10,000 bases of DNA from Baffinella frigidus (Eukaryota > Cryptophyceae > Cryptomonadales > Baffinellaceae). Positions 1 to 5,814 of this stretch are shown piece by piece (the stretch's first letter is position 1; the number at the start of each line of letters is the position of its first letter). The DNA is taken from the NCBI GenBank assembly GCA_026770585.1, contig MU646306.1, forward strand, positions 863,303-873,302, given 5' to 3'. Made by a program: the position numbers and the translations under genes. Under the pieces are notes generated by a model. The model was not told where the DNA came from and made no database searches. It saw only the letters and a program-made list of their open reading frames with translations.

Positions 1-437
1 CCCCCCCCCCCCCCCCGGACCATCGTAGGGCCCTATGCATAGGCCTGTAGGGTCCTAGGGGGTGGCACTTTCTTATTAACGAGGTACCCCCGTAGGGCGT
101 GTGGTGGCTGTCCTCACGAATGACAGGATTTTATCTCAAAAAACAAGTTCTAAAACTCGTTTTCTTAAGTCAATCCCCTTACAATTTTGTCAACTTATGC
201 GGAGAGTAAAGAATAAGTTGACGAATTTGTAGGGGAATTGACTTAAGAAAACGAGTTTTAGAACTCGTTTTCTGAGATAAGATTTGAAGGACACTCCTCG
301 GAAGTCAGCGAGCACAGGGGTACCTCGCTCGTAAGGAAACGCCTCCTCCTAGGACCCTACAATAGGCCTATGACCTCCTCCTAGGACCCTACAGTAGGCC
401 TATGCGTAGGGCCCTACGGTGGTCCTAGCGGGGGGGG
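1..437. repeat. Foldback (MITE-like) element with nested inverted repeats
   Basis: The inner stem pairs 128-198 with 213-283, about 71 bp per arm with only scattered mismatches around a 14-nt loop (199-212). The outer arms also pair. The left end, with GTAGGGCCCTATGCATAGGC at about 26-45, matches the inverse of 400-425. The subterminal motif GAGGTACCCC at 80-89 matches the inverse of about 314-330. The right arm carries an extra tandem copy of about 32 bp (roughly 343-405), so the arms differ in length. A run of 16 C opens the window, so the true left end may lie outside it. There is no coding capacity. I infer a non-autonomous foldback element; target-site duplications cannot be judged because the left flank is missing. 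Confidence 0.85.
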
Positions 438-548
438 AGCTCCTCATGAGTGAGGCACAAGGGCACCTCACCTTATGAGTGAGGTACCCCTGCAGCTCCT
501 TATGAGTGAGGTACCCCTGAAGCTCCTTATTAGTGAGGTACCCCTGCA
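438..548. repeat. 27-bp tandem repeat, about 4 units
   Basis: The units start at about 438, 465, 494 and 521. The consensus contains CTTATGAGTGAGGTACCCCT; the first unit is the most divergent. The unit is the same motif found near the ends of the adjacent foldback (about 68-90 and, inverted, 314-336), and inverted again at about 2199-2211 and 2251-2276. The array therefore seems to be an amplified end of that element. Confidence 0.85.
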
Positions 549-709
549 GCTCATGTTAGGGTAGGCGTGCGTTGGTGCAATGCAAAGGTGGAAATGTGCT
601 TTAGTGCTACCGTTGAACGTCGACTCTACGCCGTGCACTGCAAACCACAGGCCAAAATCGAGGAGTTTCCCGATCAGGTTACGGTTGAGGGCCTGAGGAC
701 TTCAACATG
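536..709 (+). other. Weak coding-like open fragment
   Basis: A plus-strand frame stays open for about 57 codons between the tandem array and a TGA near 709. It reads like protein in its middle (for example CFSATVERRLYAVHC, then AKIEEFPDQ), and a possible splice acceptor and donor flank the second part near 650 and 678. Third positions are not as GC-rich as in the convincing exons of this window. There is no recognisable domain and no convincing start. It could be an exon of an unseen plus-strand gene, an old element fragment, or chance. Confidence 0.2.
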
Positions 710-779
710 ATTCACTCTCCCCATCACCTTACGATCTCCCAAGGAATCTGTCAGGCTGTGGGATTCCGGGGGGGGGGTG

Positions 780-972
780 GTTTATGGTCTAGGGTTTAGG
801 GTTTAGGGTTTAGGGTTTAGGGTTTGGGTTTTGGGTTTTGGGTTTTGGGTTTTGGGTTTTGGGGTTTGAGGTTTAGGGTTTTTAGGGTTTAGGGTTTAGG
901 GTTGAGAGTTCAGGGTTCAGGGTCTAGGGTTTATGTTTATGTTTTAGGGTGTAGGGTTGAGGGTTTGAGGAT
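780..972. repeat. Telomere-like 7-bp repeat array (TTTAGGG to TTTTGGG)
   Basis: The array begins with about five TTTAGGG units, switches to about five TTTTGGG units, then degrades through TTGAGGG and TTCAGGG variants. TTTAGGG is the plant and green-algal telomere unit, but this array is interstitial and degenerate. Read on the minus strand it is C-rich and lies just after the candidate donor at 989, so it is probably intron sequence of the minus-strand gene A. Confidence 0.9.
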
Positions 973-989
973 GCGGGAACGGGGCGTAC

Positions 990-1085
990 ATAGCGGGGCG
1001 TGTCAACAGCTCCGTACGGGTTGTACGTCCCGCTCGCCAGCACGTTGAGGTCATACCCTGCATCCAGCCACCACCCGTCATTCAC
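990..1085 (-). CDS. Candidate exon of minus-strand gene A (Tyr/Gly-rich)
   Basis: Read on the minus strand, an acceptor ending GGGGGGCAG precedes 32 codons beginning VNDGWWLDAGYDLNVLASGT and ending DTPRY. A donor GTACGC follows. Both junctions are phase 0. The translation is strongly protein-like and rich in aromatic residues and Gly, in the same style as exons 2 and 3 of gene A upstream. A phase-0 donor at 1369 would join to it. Two degenerate copies lie at 1116-1272. I recognise no domain. It could belong to gene A or to a separate minus-strand gene whose other exons are out of view. Confidence 0.5.
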
Positions 1086-1115
1086 CTGCCCCCCTACCAA
1101 CTAAGCCAGGGGGGC

Positions 1116-1272
1116 GCACGTTGACCAACTAATAACGGTCATACCCTGCATCCAGCCACAGGAAAGATCCGTCAAATGGACATAAAAGAGGCGTCAGCCG
1201 CCAGAGAGGACTGCGTGCAACCACATCGCCGCTTGCCACAGCACATGGCGGTCAGACCCTGCACCCAGTCGC
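1116..1272 (-). pseudogene. Two decayed copies of the 990-1085 exon
   Basis: The 20 bases at 1139-1158 are identical to 1051-1070 inside the exon and would encode the same WLDAGYD stretch, but a stop follows within a few codons. A third, more diverged copy at about 1252-1271 gives LGAGSDRHVL against LDAGYDLNVL and stays open for about 25 codons to a stop. Both copies sit immediately upstream of the intact exon on the minus strand. This indicates tandem duplication of an exon plus flank, followed by decay. Confidence 0.6.
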
Positions 1273-1278
1273 CGCTGC

Positions 1279-1364
1279 TTTGGGGGTTGGGGGTTGGGCT
1301 TCAGGGCTAGATGGTGGACCTTCTGTAGTGTTGAGGGTTCAGGATTTAGGGTTTAATGTTCAGG
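1279..1364. repeat. Degenerate 7-bp telomere-like repeats
   Basis: A mixture of TTGGGGG, TTGAGGG, TTCAGG and TTTAGGG units interrupted by unique sequence. On the minus strand it follows directly after the candidate donor at 1369-1368. Confidence 0.65.
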
Positions 1365-1369
1365 AGCAC

Positions 1370-1421
1370 CCCTTGACCAGCACCGCGCAGGTGCCCCGTC
1401 ATCAGCGAGGACAGGAAAGCG
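1370..1421 (-). CDS. Candidate short exon of gene A
   Basis: On the minus strand an acceptor ending TATCTGACAG is followed by one base and 17 codons, AFLSSLMTGHLRGAGQG, with mostly G/C third positions. A GTGCTC donor would end it in phase 0. The entry phase (2) matches the GTGAGC donor at 1618, and the exit phase matches the acceptor before 1085. Sequence right after the donor turns into CCCTAAA-like units, as after exon 1. No frame-preserving test is possible here, so this remains a splice-consistent guess. Confidence 0.35.
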
Positions 1422-1618
1422 CTGTCAGATAGGACTTCCCGTGTGCCTCCGTACCCCCCACCCAGCCCCGTGCATCTCATAGCACGCCCCTAAGCCCCAG
1501 TTCCCACGTTGCGAACAGCGAACGCATCGCGGCTCGTCTCTGCCCATGCTGCCTCCTCCAAGCCTGCCCCCGACGCCCCCCCCCCACCCCGACGCCCCCT
1601 CCTTCACACGACGCTCAC

Positions 1619-1691
1619 CGGATCCATGTCCCTTCGCATGTCCACATCACCAGCCCAATGGCGCTGCCGAACCTTAGCAGTTCGCGGCACT
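1619..1691 (-). CDS. Candidate exon of gene A (weak)
   Basis: The minus-strand frame is open for over 50 codons here. An acceptor ending TAATACCAG at 1692 would enter in phase 1, as required by the donor of exon 3 (2422). A good GTGAGC donor at 1618 would leave in phase 2, as required at 1421. The 23 full codons include FGSAIGLVMWTCEGTWIR. Codon third positions are less biased than in exons 1-3, so the exon may instead be chance. Confidence 0.28.
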
Positions 1692-1808
1692 CTGGTATTA
1701 CCGCACCAACCCCAGGGTCCTTCCAAGCTCTACACGGGGCAACCAGAACGGTCACACGGGGCGCATCAAGGGAGTCACCCCCCTAGGTACCCCTGAGCTA
1801 CATATGAG

Positions 1809-1856
1809 GCGCCACGATTTGTAGGGACTGCTCAAGAGACCAGCAGGGAAACTGGA
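1809..1856. repeat. Diverged third copy of the 91-bp repeat
   Basis: This stretch, beginning near GCCACGATTTGTAGGGACTG, aligns loosely with 2043-2097 and 2349-2403. It shares the order GCCACG, GGGACTGCT, GACCAG, GGGAA, CTGG. It is much more decayed than those two copies. Confidence 0.45.
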
Positions 1857-1990
1857 CCGAGAAAGGAATGTGTGATATGTGTAGTATAGAAGAGTATCAA
1901 CTGCAGGAATAGCACATAGTATAGAGTAGAAACCACACAGATATAAAGTACTGAGTATAAACTACCCGAATAGCCCTTTCCTGGATCAAG
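1857..1990. other. AT-rich spacer within the presumed gene A intron
   Basis: This stretch is markedly more AT-rich than its surroundings and contains two imperfect repeats, around AGTATAGAAGAGTAT (about 1882-1896) and AGTATAGAGTAGAA (about 1918-1931). GAAAGG at its left end and CCTTTC at its right end are inverted. It may be the worn core of another foldback. No coding signal is seen on either strand. Confidence 0.4.
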
Positions 1991-2044
1991 CCGGATCAAG
2001 GACGGGGGCGCCACGATGGTACGAGGCAGTCACATACGAGCCGC

Positions 2045-2135
2045 CACGGCCCATCGGGACTGCTGCAGGGACCAGTGGGCAGTGGGGAAGCTGGATGACG
2101 GGCAGGAGCTCCTTACCCGACTTGTACGAGGCAGT
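2045..2135. repeat. 91-bp direct repeat, copy 1 (duplicated exon 3 end and donor)
   Basis: This copy is identical to 2351-2441 apart from about four mismatches, with no gaps (offset 306). On the minus strand it repeats the last part of gene A exon 3 (ACTGCCTCGTACAAGTCGG), its GTAAGG donor and about 70 nt of intron. It is therefore a duplicated, apparently intact 5' splice site downstream of the real one. Confidence 0.9.
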
Positions 2136-2158
2136 TCAAACCCCTGTGGTCCGAAAGG

Positions 2159-2264
2159 AATCAGGGCTTTTCTACAGGACGAGTTCCAGTGTCCGCCTAC
2201 AGGGGTACCTCAATCAGGGCTTTTCTACAGAACTAGTTCCAGTGTCCGCCTACAGGGGTACCTC
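2159..2264. repeat. 53-bp tandem duplication
   Basis: Unit 1 (2159-2211) and unit 2 (2212-2264) are nearly identical, differing mainly around 2180/2233. Each ends with CTACAGGGGTACCTC, the subterminal motif of the foldback at 1-437. The tandem therefore belongs to an element of that family inserted between the two 91-bp repeats. Confidence 0.9.
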
Positions 2265-2340
2265 GCTCACAAGAAACAGCCCCCCCCTCTAGCACCACCA
2301 TAGGACCCTAGGCATGGTCCTACTGCAGCGTCCTAGGGGG
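2265..2340. repeat. End of a foldback element of the 1-437 family
   Basis: GCTCACAAGAAAC follows the GGGGTACCTC motif, as in the right arm of the 1-437 element. Then come a C-run and a palindromic stretch, TAGGACCCTAGGCATGGTCC, closed by CCTAGGGGGG. The order matches the right end of the first element, but no opposite arm is recognisable nearby. Confidence 0.55.
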
Positions 2341-2350
2341 GACGAGCTGT

Positions 2351-2441
2351 CACGGCCCGTCGGGACTGCTGCAGGGACCAGTGGGCAGTGGGGAAGCTGG
2401 ATGCCGCGCGGGAGCTCCTTACCCGACTTGTACGAGGCAGT
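2351..2441. repeat. 91-bp direct repeat, copy 2 (overlaps exon 3)
   Basis: This is the partner of 2045-2135. It contains the actual 3' end of gene A exon 3 (minus strand) and the start of the following intron. Confidence 0.9.
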
Positions 2442-2494
2442 CAGCGGCCGCTGGTAGTACCCGATCGCCGGCTCCGCCTCGTAGGACGACCGCG
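2423..2494 (-). CDS. Exon 3 of gene A (Tyr-rich)
   Basis: On the minus strand, the acceptor CCCCTCCCGGCAG enters in phase 1, matching exon 2's exit. The 23 full codons (RSSYEAEPAIGYYQRPLTAS then YKS) end in a strong GTAAGG donor, again phase 1, so the exon is symmetric (1-1). Third positions are GC-rich and the Tyr/Pro content resembles exon 2. A longer minus-strand open frame (2792-2289) runs through it, but the splice signals and the duplicated flanks favour a short exon. The acceptor flank is duplicated at about 2596-2622 and the donor flank at 2045-2135. No known domain is recognised. Confidence 0.6.
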
Positions 2495-2575
2495 CTGCCG
2501 GGAGGGGTAGACACAGCTCAGGACGAGCCAGGATAACACTCAGGCAGATCTGGGAAGGGCGCGCGGGTGCGCTAC

Positions 2576-2596
2576 CACCCGGGTGGAGGAGGAGCG
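2576..2596 (-). pseudogene. Possible 21-nt mini-exon or copied exon fragment in gene A
   Basis: The acceptor flank of exon 3 (CTCCCGGCAGCGC) is repeated here. After 21 nt comes a GTAGCGCA donor almost the same as that of exon 2. The fragment would be phase 1-1 and frame-neutral. Its body resembles the 3' end of exon 2. It is either a decayed mosaic of exons 2 and 3 or a skippable mini-exon. Confidence 0.3.
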
Positions 2597-2982
2597 CTGC
2601 CGGGAGGGGGTCTACAGAGCTCAGTGCTTGCTTCACGGAGGGGCGTTCAGTTCCCGTGTGTTTCCGGAAACTCTGCCTGAAGACGCCAATAATACATTTT
2701 TGGGGGCGAAACTTCCACCCTACGGAGGGTAGATACTGCAGGATTCTTCCGCTATGCCACAACCAGCGGGGTCCAGGCGAGCCAAGGGACAAGGTGCGAA
2801 GGAAGTTTCATGGCCATGGGCCATGAAACTACAAAGGGCAGGGGTCCAGGAGGGACACGGTGTGAGGTGTACAGGAAGTGTCACGGCCTTGCATTTCGGG
2901 ATCCGGGTGTTGGGGGACGGGCTCTCTCAGAAAAGAATTAATTAAAAGGATTGAGAGGAAAATAGGGGGGGGGTTGCGCTAC

Positions 2983-3061
2983 CATCAGCGGTGGAGTAGG
3001 AGTGGCCCGCGGGGTTAGGGTACTCGGGGTAGTTGTCGAATGAGTAGTCCTCGGGCGCCAC
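2983..3061 (-). CDS. Exon 2 of gene A (Tyr/Pro/Asp-rich)
   Basis: On the minus strand the acceptor CTCTCAACCAG is followed in phase 0 by VAPEDYSFDNYPEYPNPAGH and then SYSTAD, leaving one base before a GTAGCG donor (phase 1). Third positions are almost all G/C. The entry phase matches the end of exon 1. The exit phase matches exon 3 (acceptor before 2494). If not spliced, the frame would continue through GSATPPLFSSQSF to a TAA at 2944-2942, giving a terminal exon, so two 3' models exist. The peptide is acidic and tyrosine-rich, suggesting a disordered extracellular or lumenal tail. It resembles no family I know. Confidence 0.68.
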
Positions 3062-3143
3062 CTGGTTGAGAGTTTGGGATTTAGGTTTTGGGGTTTAGGG
3101 TTTAGGGTTTAGTGTTGAGGGTTTATGGTTTATGGTTTATGGT

Positions 3144-3196
<53 letters not shown>

Positions 3197-3238
3197 CGTT
3201 TGGTTTTGTGTGTGAATAGTTTAGGGTTTAGGGCTTAC
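3062..3238 (-). repeat. Intron 1 of gene A, filled by telomere-like 7-bp repeats
   Basis: A 177-nt intron on the minus strand starts GTAAGCCCTAAACCC, so its donor merges into the CCCTAAA repeat, and ends CTCAACCAG. Inside are about eight TCAACCC units (GGGTTGA on the plus strand, about 3142-3196), three ATAAACC-type units and CCCTAAA units. The whole intron is built from 7-bp variants, with no unique core. Confidence 0.7.
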
Positions 3239-3928
3239 GTAGGTCGCCTCAGGGTCGCCGTACTGGTACACGCCCGTCTCCGACAGGTAAGTCGGGGGGT
3301 TCGCCGGGCAGTTGATGCCCGCGGTGGCGGACCAGCGCGTGTAGACTGCGACGTTGCACGCGGGGCGGCAGCCGTTGCTCGAGAAGCACTTGCACACGTT
3401 GCGGGTGCGGGACTCGACGCCCGTGAACTGCGAGATGGCGTAGAGGCGCTGGGACGCGTACTCGGCGGAGTCGATGCATGACTCTGCCGCGCCGAGGCAC
3501 ACGCGCCCCGACGCCGACCCGCCGCACTCGAACTGGATGTCCTCCGGCATGATGCCGAGCGCCGCCTCCGTCTGGTTCACGCACCCGGGGAGGTGGGGCC
3601 AAGTGCCGCACGGCAGCGACTCGGCAGCAGCCTCAGGGTCAGCCGCAGCAGCCTCCGGGTCAGCCGCAGCTGCCTGCGGGCCAGCCGCCCCCTCCTCAGC
3701 CGCCCCCTCCTCCGCCAGCCTCGACAGGTGCCGCTTGTTCATCTTGACGCTGGCGCCGCGCGACCCAGCCGCCGCCCCCGCGCGCTGCTGCCTGTGCAGC
3801 ACCCCCGTCTGCAGCTGTGCAGCGGGGCGCGCCTGCCCCAGCGTGCCCACCACCAGCAGCAGCGCGGCGCACAGCACCCCGCTCGCCACGGCGAGGGCAA
3901 CCGATTGTTGCCTCAGGCCCCGCGACAT
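3239..3928 (-). CDS. Exon 1 of gene A: signal-anchored, ten-cysteine protein
   Basis: The ATG at 3928 has G at -3. The frame is open upstream only to non-ATG codons, so I take this ATG. The exon gives 230 residues. Residues about 9-31 (ALAVASGVLCAALLLVVGTL) form a signal peptide or type II membrane anchor after a basic N-terminus. Residues about 40-70 are basic. Residues 72-103 are an Ala/Glu/Pro stalk with AAAADPE repeats. From 107 on there is a domain with cysteines at 107, 116, 135, 144, 151, 179, 181, 187, 191 and 207, and one NQT glycosylation sequon at 118. The frame would run on to a TAA at 3221, but GTAAGC at 3238 is a good donor and exon 2 continues in phase. I expect a secreted or Golgi/plasma-membrane protein. 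The cysteine pattern matches no family I can name. Confidence 0.8.
3627..3710 (-). repeat. 21-bp and 15-bp tandem repeats encoding the Ala-rich stalk
   Basis: Three 21-bp units (3627-3647, 3648-3668, 3669-3689) encode AAAADPE-type heptapeptides. Two 15-bp units follow (about 3690-3715) encoding EEGAA. They are inside exon 1 and keep the frame, so the stalk length is probably variable between individuals. Confidence 0.8.
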
Positions 3929-4261
3929 GGCCTGTCGCGTGAGGGTAGGAGTGAGAGGGGATGTGCGTGCACTCCAAAGACCAAGCACCACGTTCTACAC
4001 GGCCAAGTTCTGAGCTACACGGGGAGGTGGTGCTGGTGAGAGTTCTAGGGTCGATGCTGGCTGGCTGGCTGGGCTGCAGGTGAAGGGAGGGAGGCTGGCA
4101 GACTCCTACCCTACCCTACACAACCTACCCTAAACGGAGGCAGGGAGGCGACTGGCAGGCAGGGAGGGAGTAAGCGAGGGAAGGCAGGGAGCGTTTTGGG
4201 GGGGGTGGGGGGGGTGGGACCATCGCGGCTCTTGACGGATGGAAATCGTATATTCTGATCA
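3929..4261. promoter_or_regulatory. Divergent intergenic region between genes A and B
   Basis: Both start codons point away from this 333-bp stretch, so it should hold both promoters and 5' leaders. I see no TATA box. It contains a (CTGG)n run (4058-4073), repeated GGCAGGGAGG motifs (about 4138-4192) and CTACCCTACCCTA (about 4107-4119). A G8-T-G8-T-G3 tract at 4198-4218 lies about 45 nt upstream of the gene B ATG on its sense strand. Confidence 0.5.
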
Positions 4262-5188
4262 ATGGCTCCAATGCCAACAAATCGAATAAGCGGTTCTTCA
4301 AGTGGCCAAAGTGGTCAAATGACTTTCCGGTTTGGGGGAATGTTGACGCCGCCGCGGGCAGCGGACCAAGAGTCACCCAGGCGCTCACGGCAGGGCAGCA
4401 GGGGGGCGGGCGACTCGAGGTCAGAGAGCCCTTTCGAGTCGCTGCACCAGCATCTGCGGGAGAGCGTGGAGCATGTGCAAAAATTCACGGTGTCGTCGGT
4501 GGAGAACGTACAGCGGTCTGCAGACGAGGCCAAGGAGAACATCGGCCAGCTCACGCTCAACACGGTCGAGCACTCGCAGAGCTTCGTCGAAAAGGTCCCC
4601 GCCACACAGCCCCTCCACCACTCCGACACACCCACCGGCCAGGTGCAGGGCCCCAGCGTGCACGACCAGCGGGCACGTTGCTCCTTGGGTTGGATTGCCG
4701 ATCACGCTTCCCTCGAGCGCACCCCGGGCGCGAGACCCCCCTCCCCTGAAACGCCCGCTGCACACTCCTCAGCACTGAGTGTCGGCTTGACCGCAGCTTT
4801 CCGCGGGCGTCGAGGACATCATCCCGACCACGCCAAACTCATCCGCGGCGGCGCCCAGAACGTTCACCTCCCTCTGCCCGTGGTGCCGCCCCGCCCTTCC
4901 ACCGCCTGTATTCATCAGTGTCCCCCGACTCTGCCTGCAAAAGAGGGCCCTGCTGATCGCCCCTCCAGTTGCGTCCCAACTAGCAATCCCAAAAAACGGC
5001 GAGTTAAACATCGCCACGCTCGCAGGTGCGGGGAGGACGCGGCGCACCTGGTGGAGAAGAACGCGTGGGGGCGCAAGCCGGAGCGGAGGTGCGGAGGATG
5101 CAACGGGTTCACGTGCGCGTGCGACCGCTGGAAGCGCTGCTCCAACGCCGCCAAGGTCAGAAGAGACCGGTTCTTGAGAATCTTCTAA
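4262..5188 (+). CDS. Gene B, 5' part: helical region plus Cys-rich exon, function unknown
   Basis: The ATG at 4262 opens a frame that can be read through to TAA at 5188 (308 codons), but a spliced model fits better. In that model exon 1 is 4262-4594 (111 codons). Intron 1 is 4595-4796, ending TTGACCGCAG. Exon 2 starts at 4797 with LSAGVEDIIPTTPNSSAAAP and ends near 4882 (or 4861). Intron 2 ends CGCTCGCAG at 5025. Exon 3 is 5026-5155 (or runs to the stop). Phases match at each join, though the intron 1 donor GTCCCC is poor. Residues 1-55 are disordered and Ser/Arg-rich. Residues about 57-111 form an amphipathic helix with recurring SVEHVQ/SVENVQ/TVEHSQ. Exon 3 carries CGGCNGFTCACDRWKRC. The read-through alternative would include a basic, nuclear-signal-like PKKRRVK. 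I recognise no family. Confidence 0.6.
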   Translation: MAPMPTNRISGSSSGQSGQMTFRFGGMLTPPRAADQESPRRSRQGSRGAGDSRSESPFESLHQHLRESVEHVQKFTVSSVENVQRSADEAKENIGQLTLNTVEHSQSFVEKVPATQPLHHSDTPTGQVQGPSVHDQRARCSLGWIADHASLERTPGARPPSPETPAAHSSALSVGLTAAFRGRRGHHPDHAKLIRGGAQNVHLPLPVVPPRPSTACIHQCPPTLPAKEGPADRPSSCVPTSNPKKRRVKHRHARRCGEDAAHLVEKNAWGRKPERRCGGCNGFTCACDRWKRCSNAAKVRRDRFLRIF

Positions 5189-5227
5189 AAACTCCGTTAT
5201 CGGAAGTCAACATTCCTGCGAGGATTC

Positions 5228-5250
5228 GAAACCGCCAAAGCCGCCAAGGT
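5228..5250 (+). pseudogene. Fragment copied from the 3' end of gene B exon 3
   Basis: AAAGCCGCCAAGGTA repeats the last codons of exon 3 and its donor (GCCGCCAAG followed by GT at 5147-5157). It directly abuts the foldback element at 5249-5387. Confidence 0.5.
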
Positions 5251-5387
5251 ACCGCCAGCCCTCACGGGAGGACCAAATGCTCGATTTTACATTTACCCCC
5301 ACGGACCCCCGAATTTGGGGGGTCTGTTGGGGTAAACCTTCAAATATGAATTCGATTATTTGGTCCTCCCGTGAGGGCTGGTGGTAG
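5249..5387 (+). mobile_element. Foldback element with GT...AG ends (introner-like candidate)
   Basis: Starting at 5250, TACCGCCAGCCCTCACGGGA pairs with the inverse of the right end (TCCCGTGAGGGCTGGTGGTA, ending 5386). Pairing continues with small gaps to a hairpin centre at about 5310-5317 (GACCCCC with GGGGGTC). The first bases are GT, directly after a copied exon end AAGCCGCCAAG. The last are AG (5386-5387). As read, the element would be a 139-nt spliceable intron whose ends are the element's own inverted repeats. It encodes no protein. It may instead be an ordinary foldback that happens to start with GT. Confidence 0.7.
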
Positions 5388-5412
5388 GCTTGCTAGCCTT
5401 TATTTACGCACG

Positions 5413-5490
5413 GAGCGGAGGTGTCTGGTATCACACCGTGATAAGGTCGTCCGATCGCTGGAAGTGCTGCCACAAAGCCGCCAAGGTCTA
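5413..5490 (+). pseudogene. Decayed copy of gene B exon 3
   Basis: CGGAGCGGAGGTG at 5413 and then GATCGCTGGAAGTGCTGCCA followed by AAGCCGCCAAGGTCTAG line up with exon 3 (5081-5160) over most of its 3' half. The middle (about 5427-5450) has diverged and its frame is broken. A TAG follows right after the copied donor. Exon and splice-site flank were duplicated together. Confidence 0.65.
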
Positions 5491-5536
5491 GCTCTGCCTG
5501 AGTAAAACTGGGCTCGCCATACATGTATTTTACCTG

Positions 5537-5650
5537 CCCTTTTCTGCTGGAGTATCTGCTCTAAATGTCCTGAAGTTTCTGCTCTAAATGCTTTTTCTGC
5601 TGGAGTTTCTGCTCTAAATGCCTTTTCTGCTGGAGTTTCTGCTCTAGATG
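5537..5650. repeat. 30-bp minisatellite
   Basis: Units lie at 5538-5567, 5568-5590 (shortened to 23 bp), 5591-5620 and 5621-5650. The core is CTGCTGGAGTTTCTGCTCTA. The last two full units differ at only a few positions. It lies between two decayed exon 3 copies. Confidence 0.9.
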
Positions 5651-5654
5651 TGTT

Positions 5655-5695
5655 GTATCGCTTTCAGCGCTGCTCCAACGCCGAGAAAGTTTCCT
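5655..5695 (+). pseudogene. Third copied fragment of gene B exon 3
   Basis: CGCTTTCAGCGCTGCTCCAA followed by CGCCGAGAAAGTTTC matches the exon 3 end (CGCTGGAAGCGCTGCTCCAA then CGCCGCCAAGGTC). Only the last dozen codons are recognisable. Confidence 0.55.
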
Positions 5696-5729
5696 CGCTA
5701 GCCTCAGGAGAGTAGCGGTATTGCTACGT

Positions 5730-5780
5730 AGCCCTACCGTAGGACCCCCAGGAGTGTAGGCATAGCCCTACCGTAGGACC
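5730..5780. repeat. Direct repeat of a CCTAC/GTAGG palindromic motif
   Basis: AGCCCTACCGTAGGACC occurs at 5730-5746 and again at 5764-5780. The core CCTACCGTAGG is a palindrome and resembles the GTAGGGCCCTA and TAGGACCCTA motifs at the ends of the 1-437 and 2265-2340 elements. It probably marks the outer end of the next foldback. Confidence 0.7.
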
Positions 5781-5814
5781 TTACGGCTGTGCGTGCCATT
5801 CTTCGCAAGTAACC

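Noticed and set aside
438-548. CRISPR-like array
   Set aside because: Units are contiguous with no spacers, and the context is eukaryotic.
1083-1116. tRNA or SINE: minus-strand TGGCTTAGTTGG resembles a polymerase III A box
   Set aside because: No B box (GGTTCGAATCC-like) at the right distance and no cloverleaf. The stretch is simply the loop of an 8-bp GCCCCCCT/AGGGGGGC hairpin (1088-1115).
2289-2792. A 167-codon minus-strand frame as a single gene
   Set aside because: Only the 2494-2423 part has coding composition and splice borders; the rest lies in element ends and duplicated intron flanks.
3929-3991. Upstream extension of gene A exon 1 to a GTG at 3991
   Set aside because: A non-ATG start is unlikely in a eukaryotic nuclear gene, and the ATG at 3928 directly precedes the signal segment.
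3474-4039. Plus-strand frames opposite gene A exon 1
   Set aside because: They are antisense shadows of the GC-rich exon, with Ala/Ser/Arg strings; the minus-strand frame has the signal segment, ordered cysteines and in-phase exons.
4990-5020. Nuclear localisation signal PKKRRVK in gene B
   Set aside because: It lies in what is more likely the 3' end of intron 2, in an AT-richer stretch just before CGCTCGCAG; kept only as an alternative in the gene entry.
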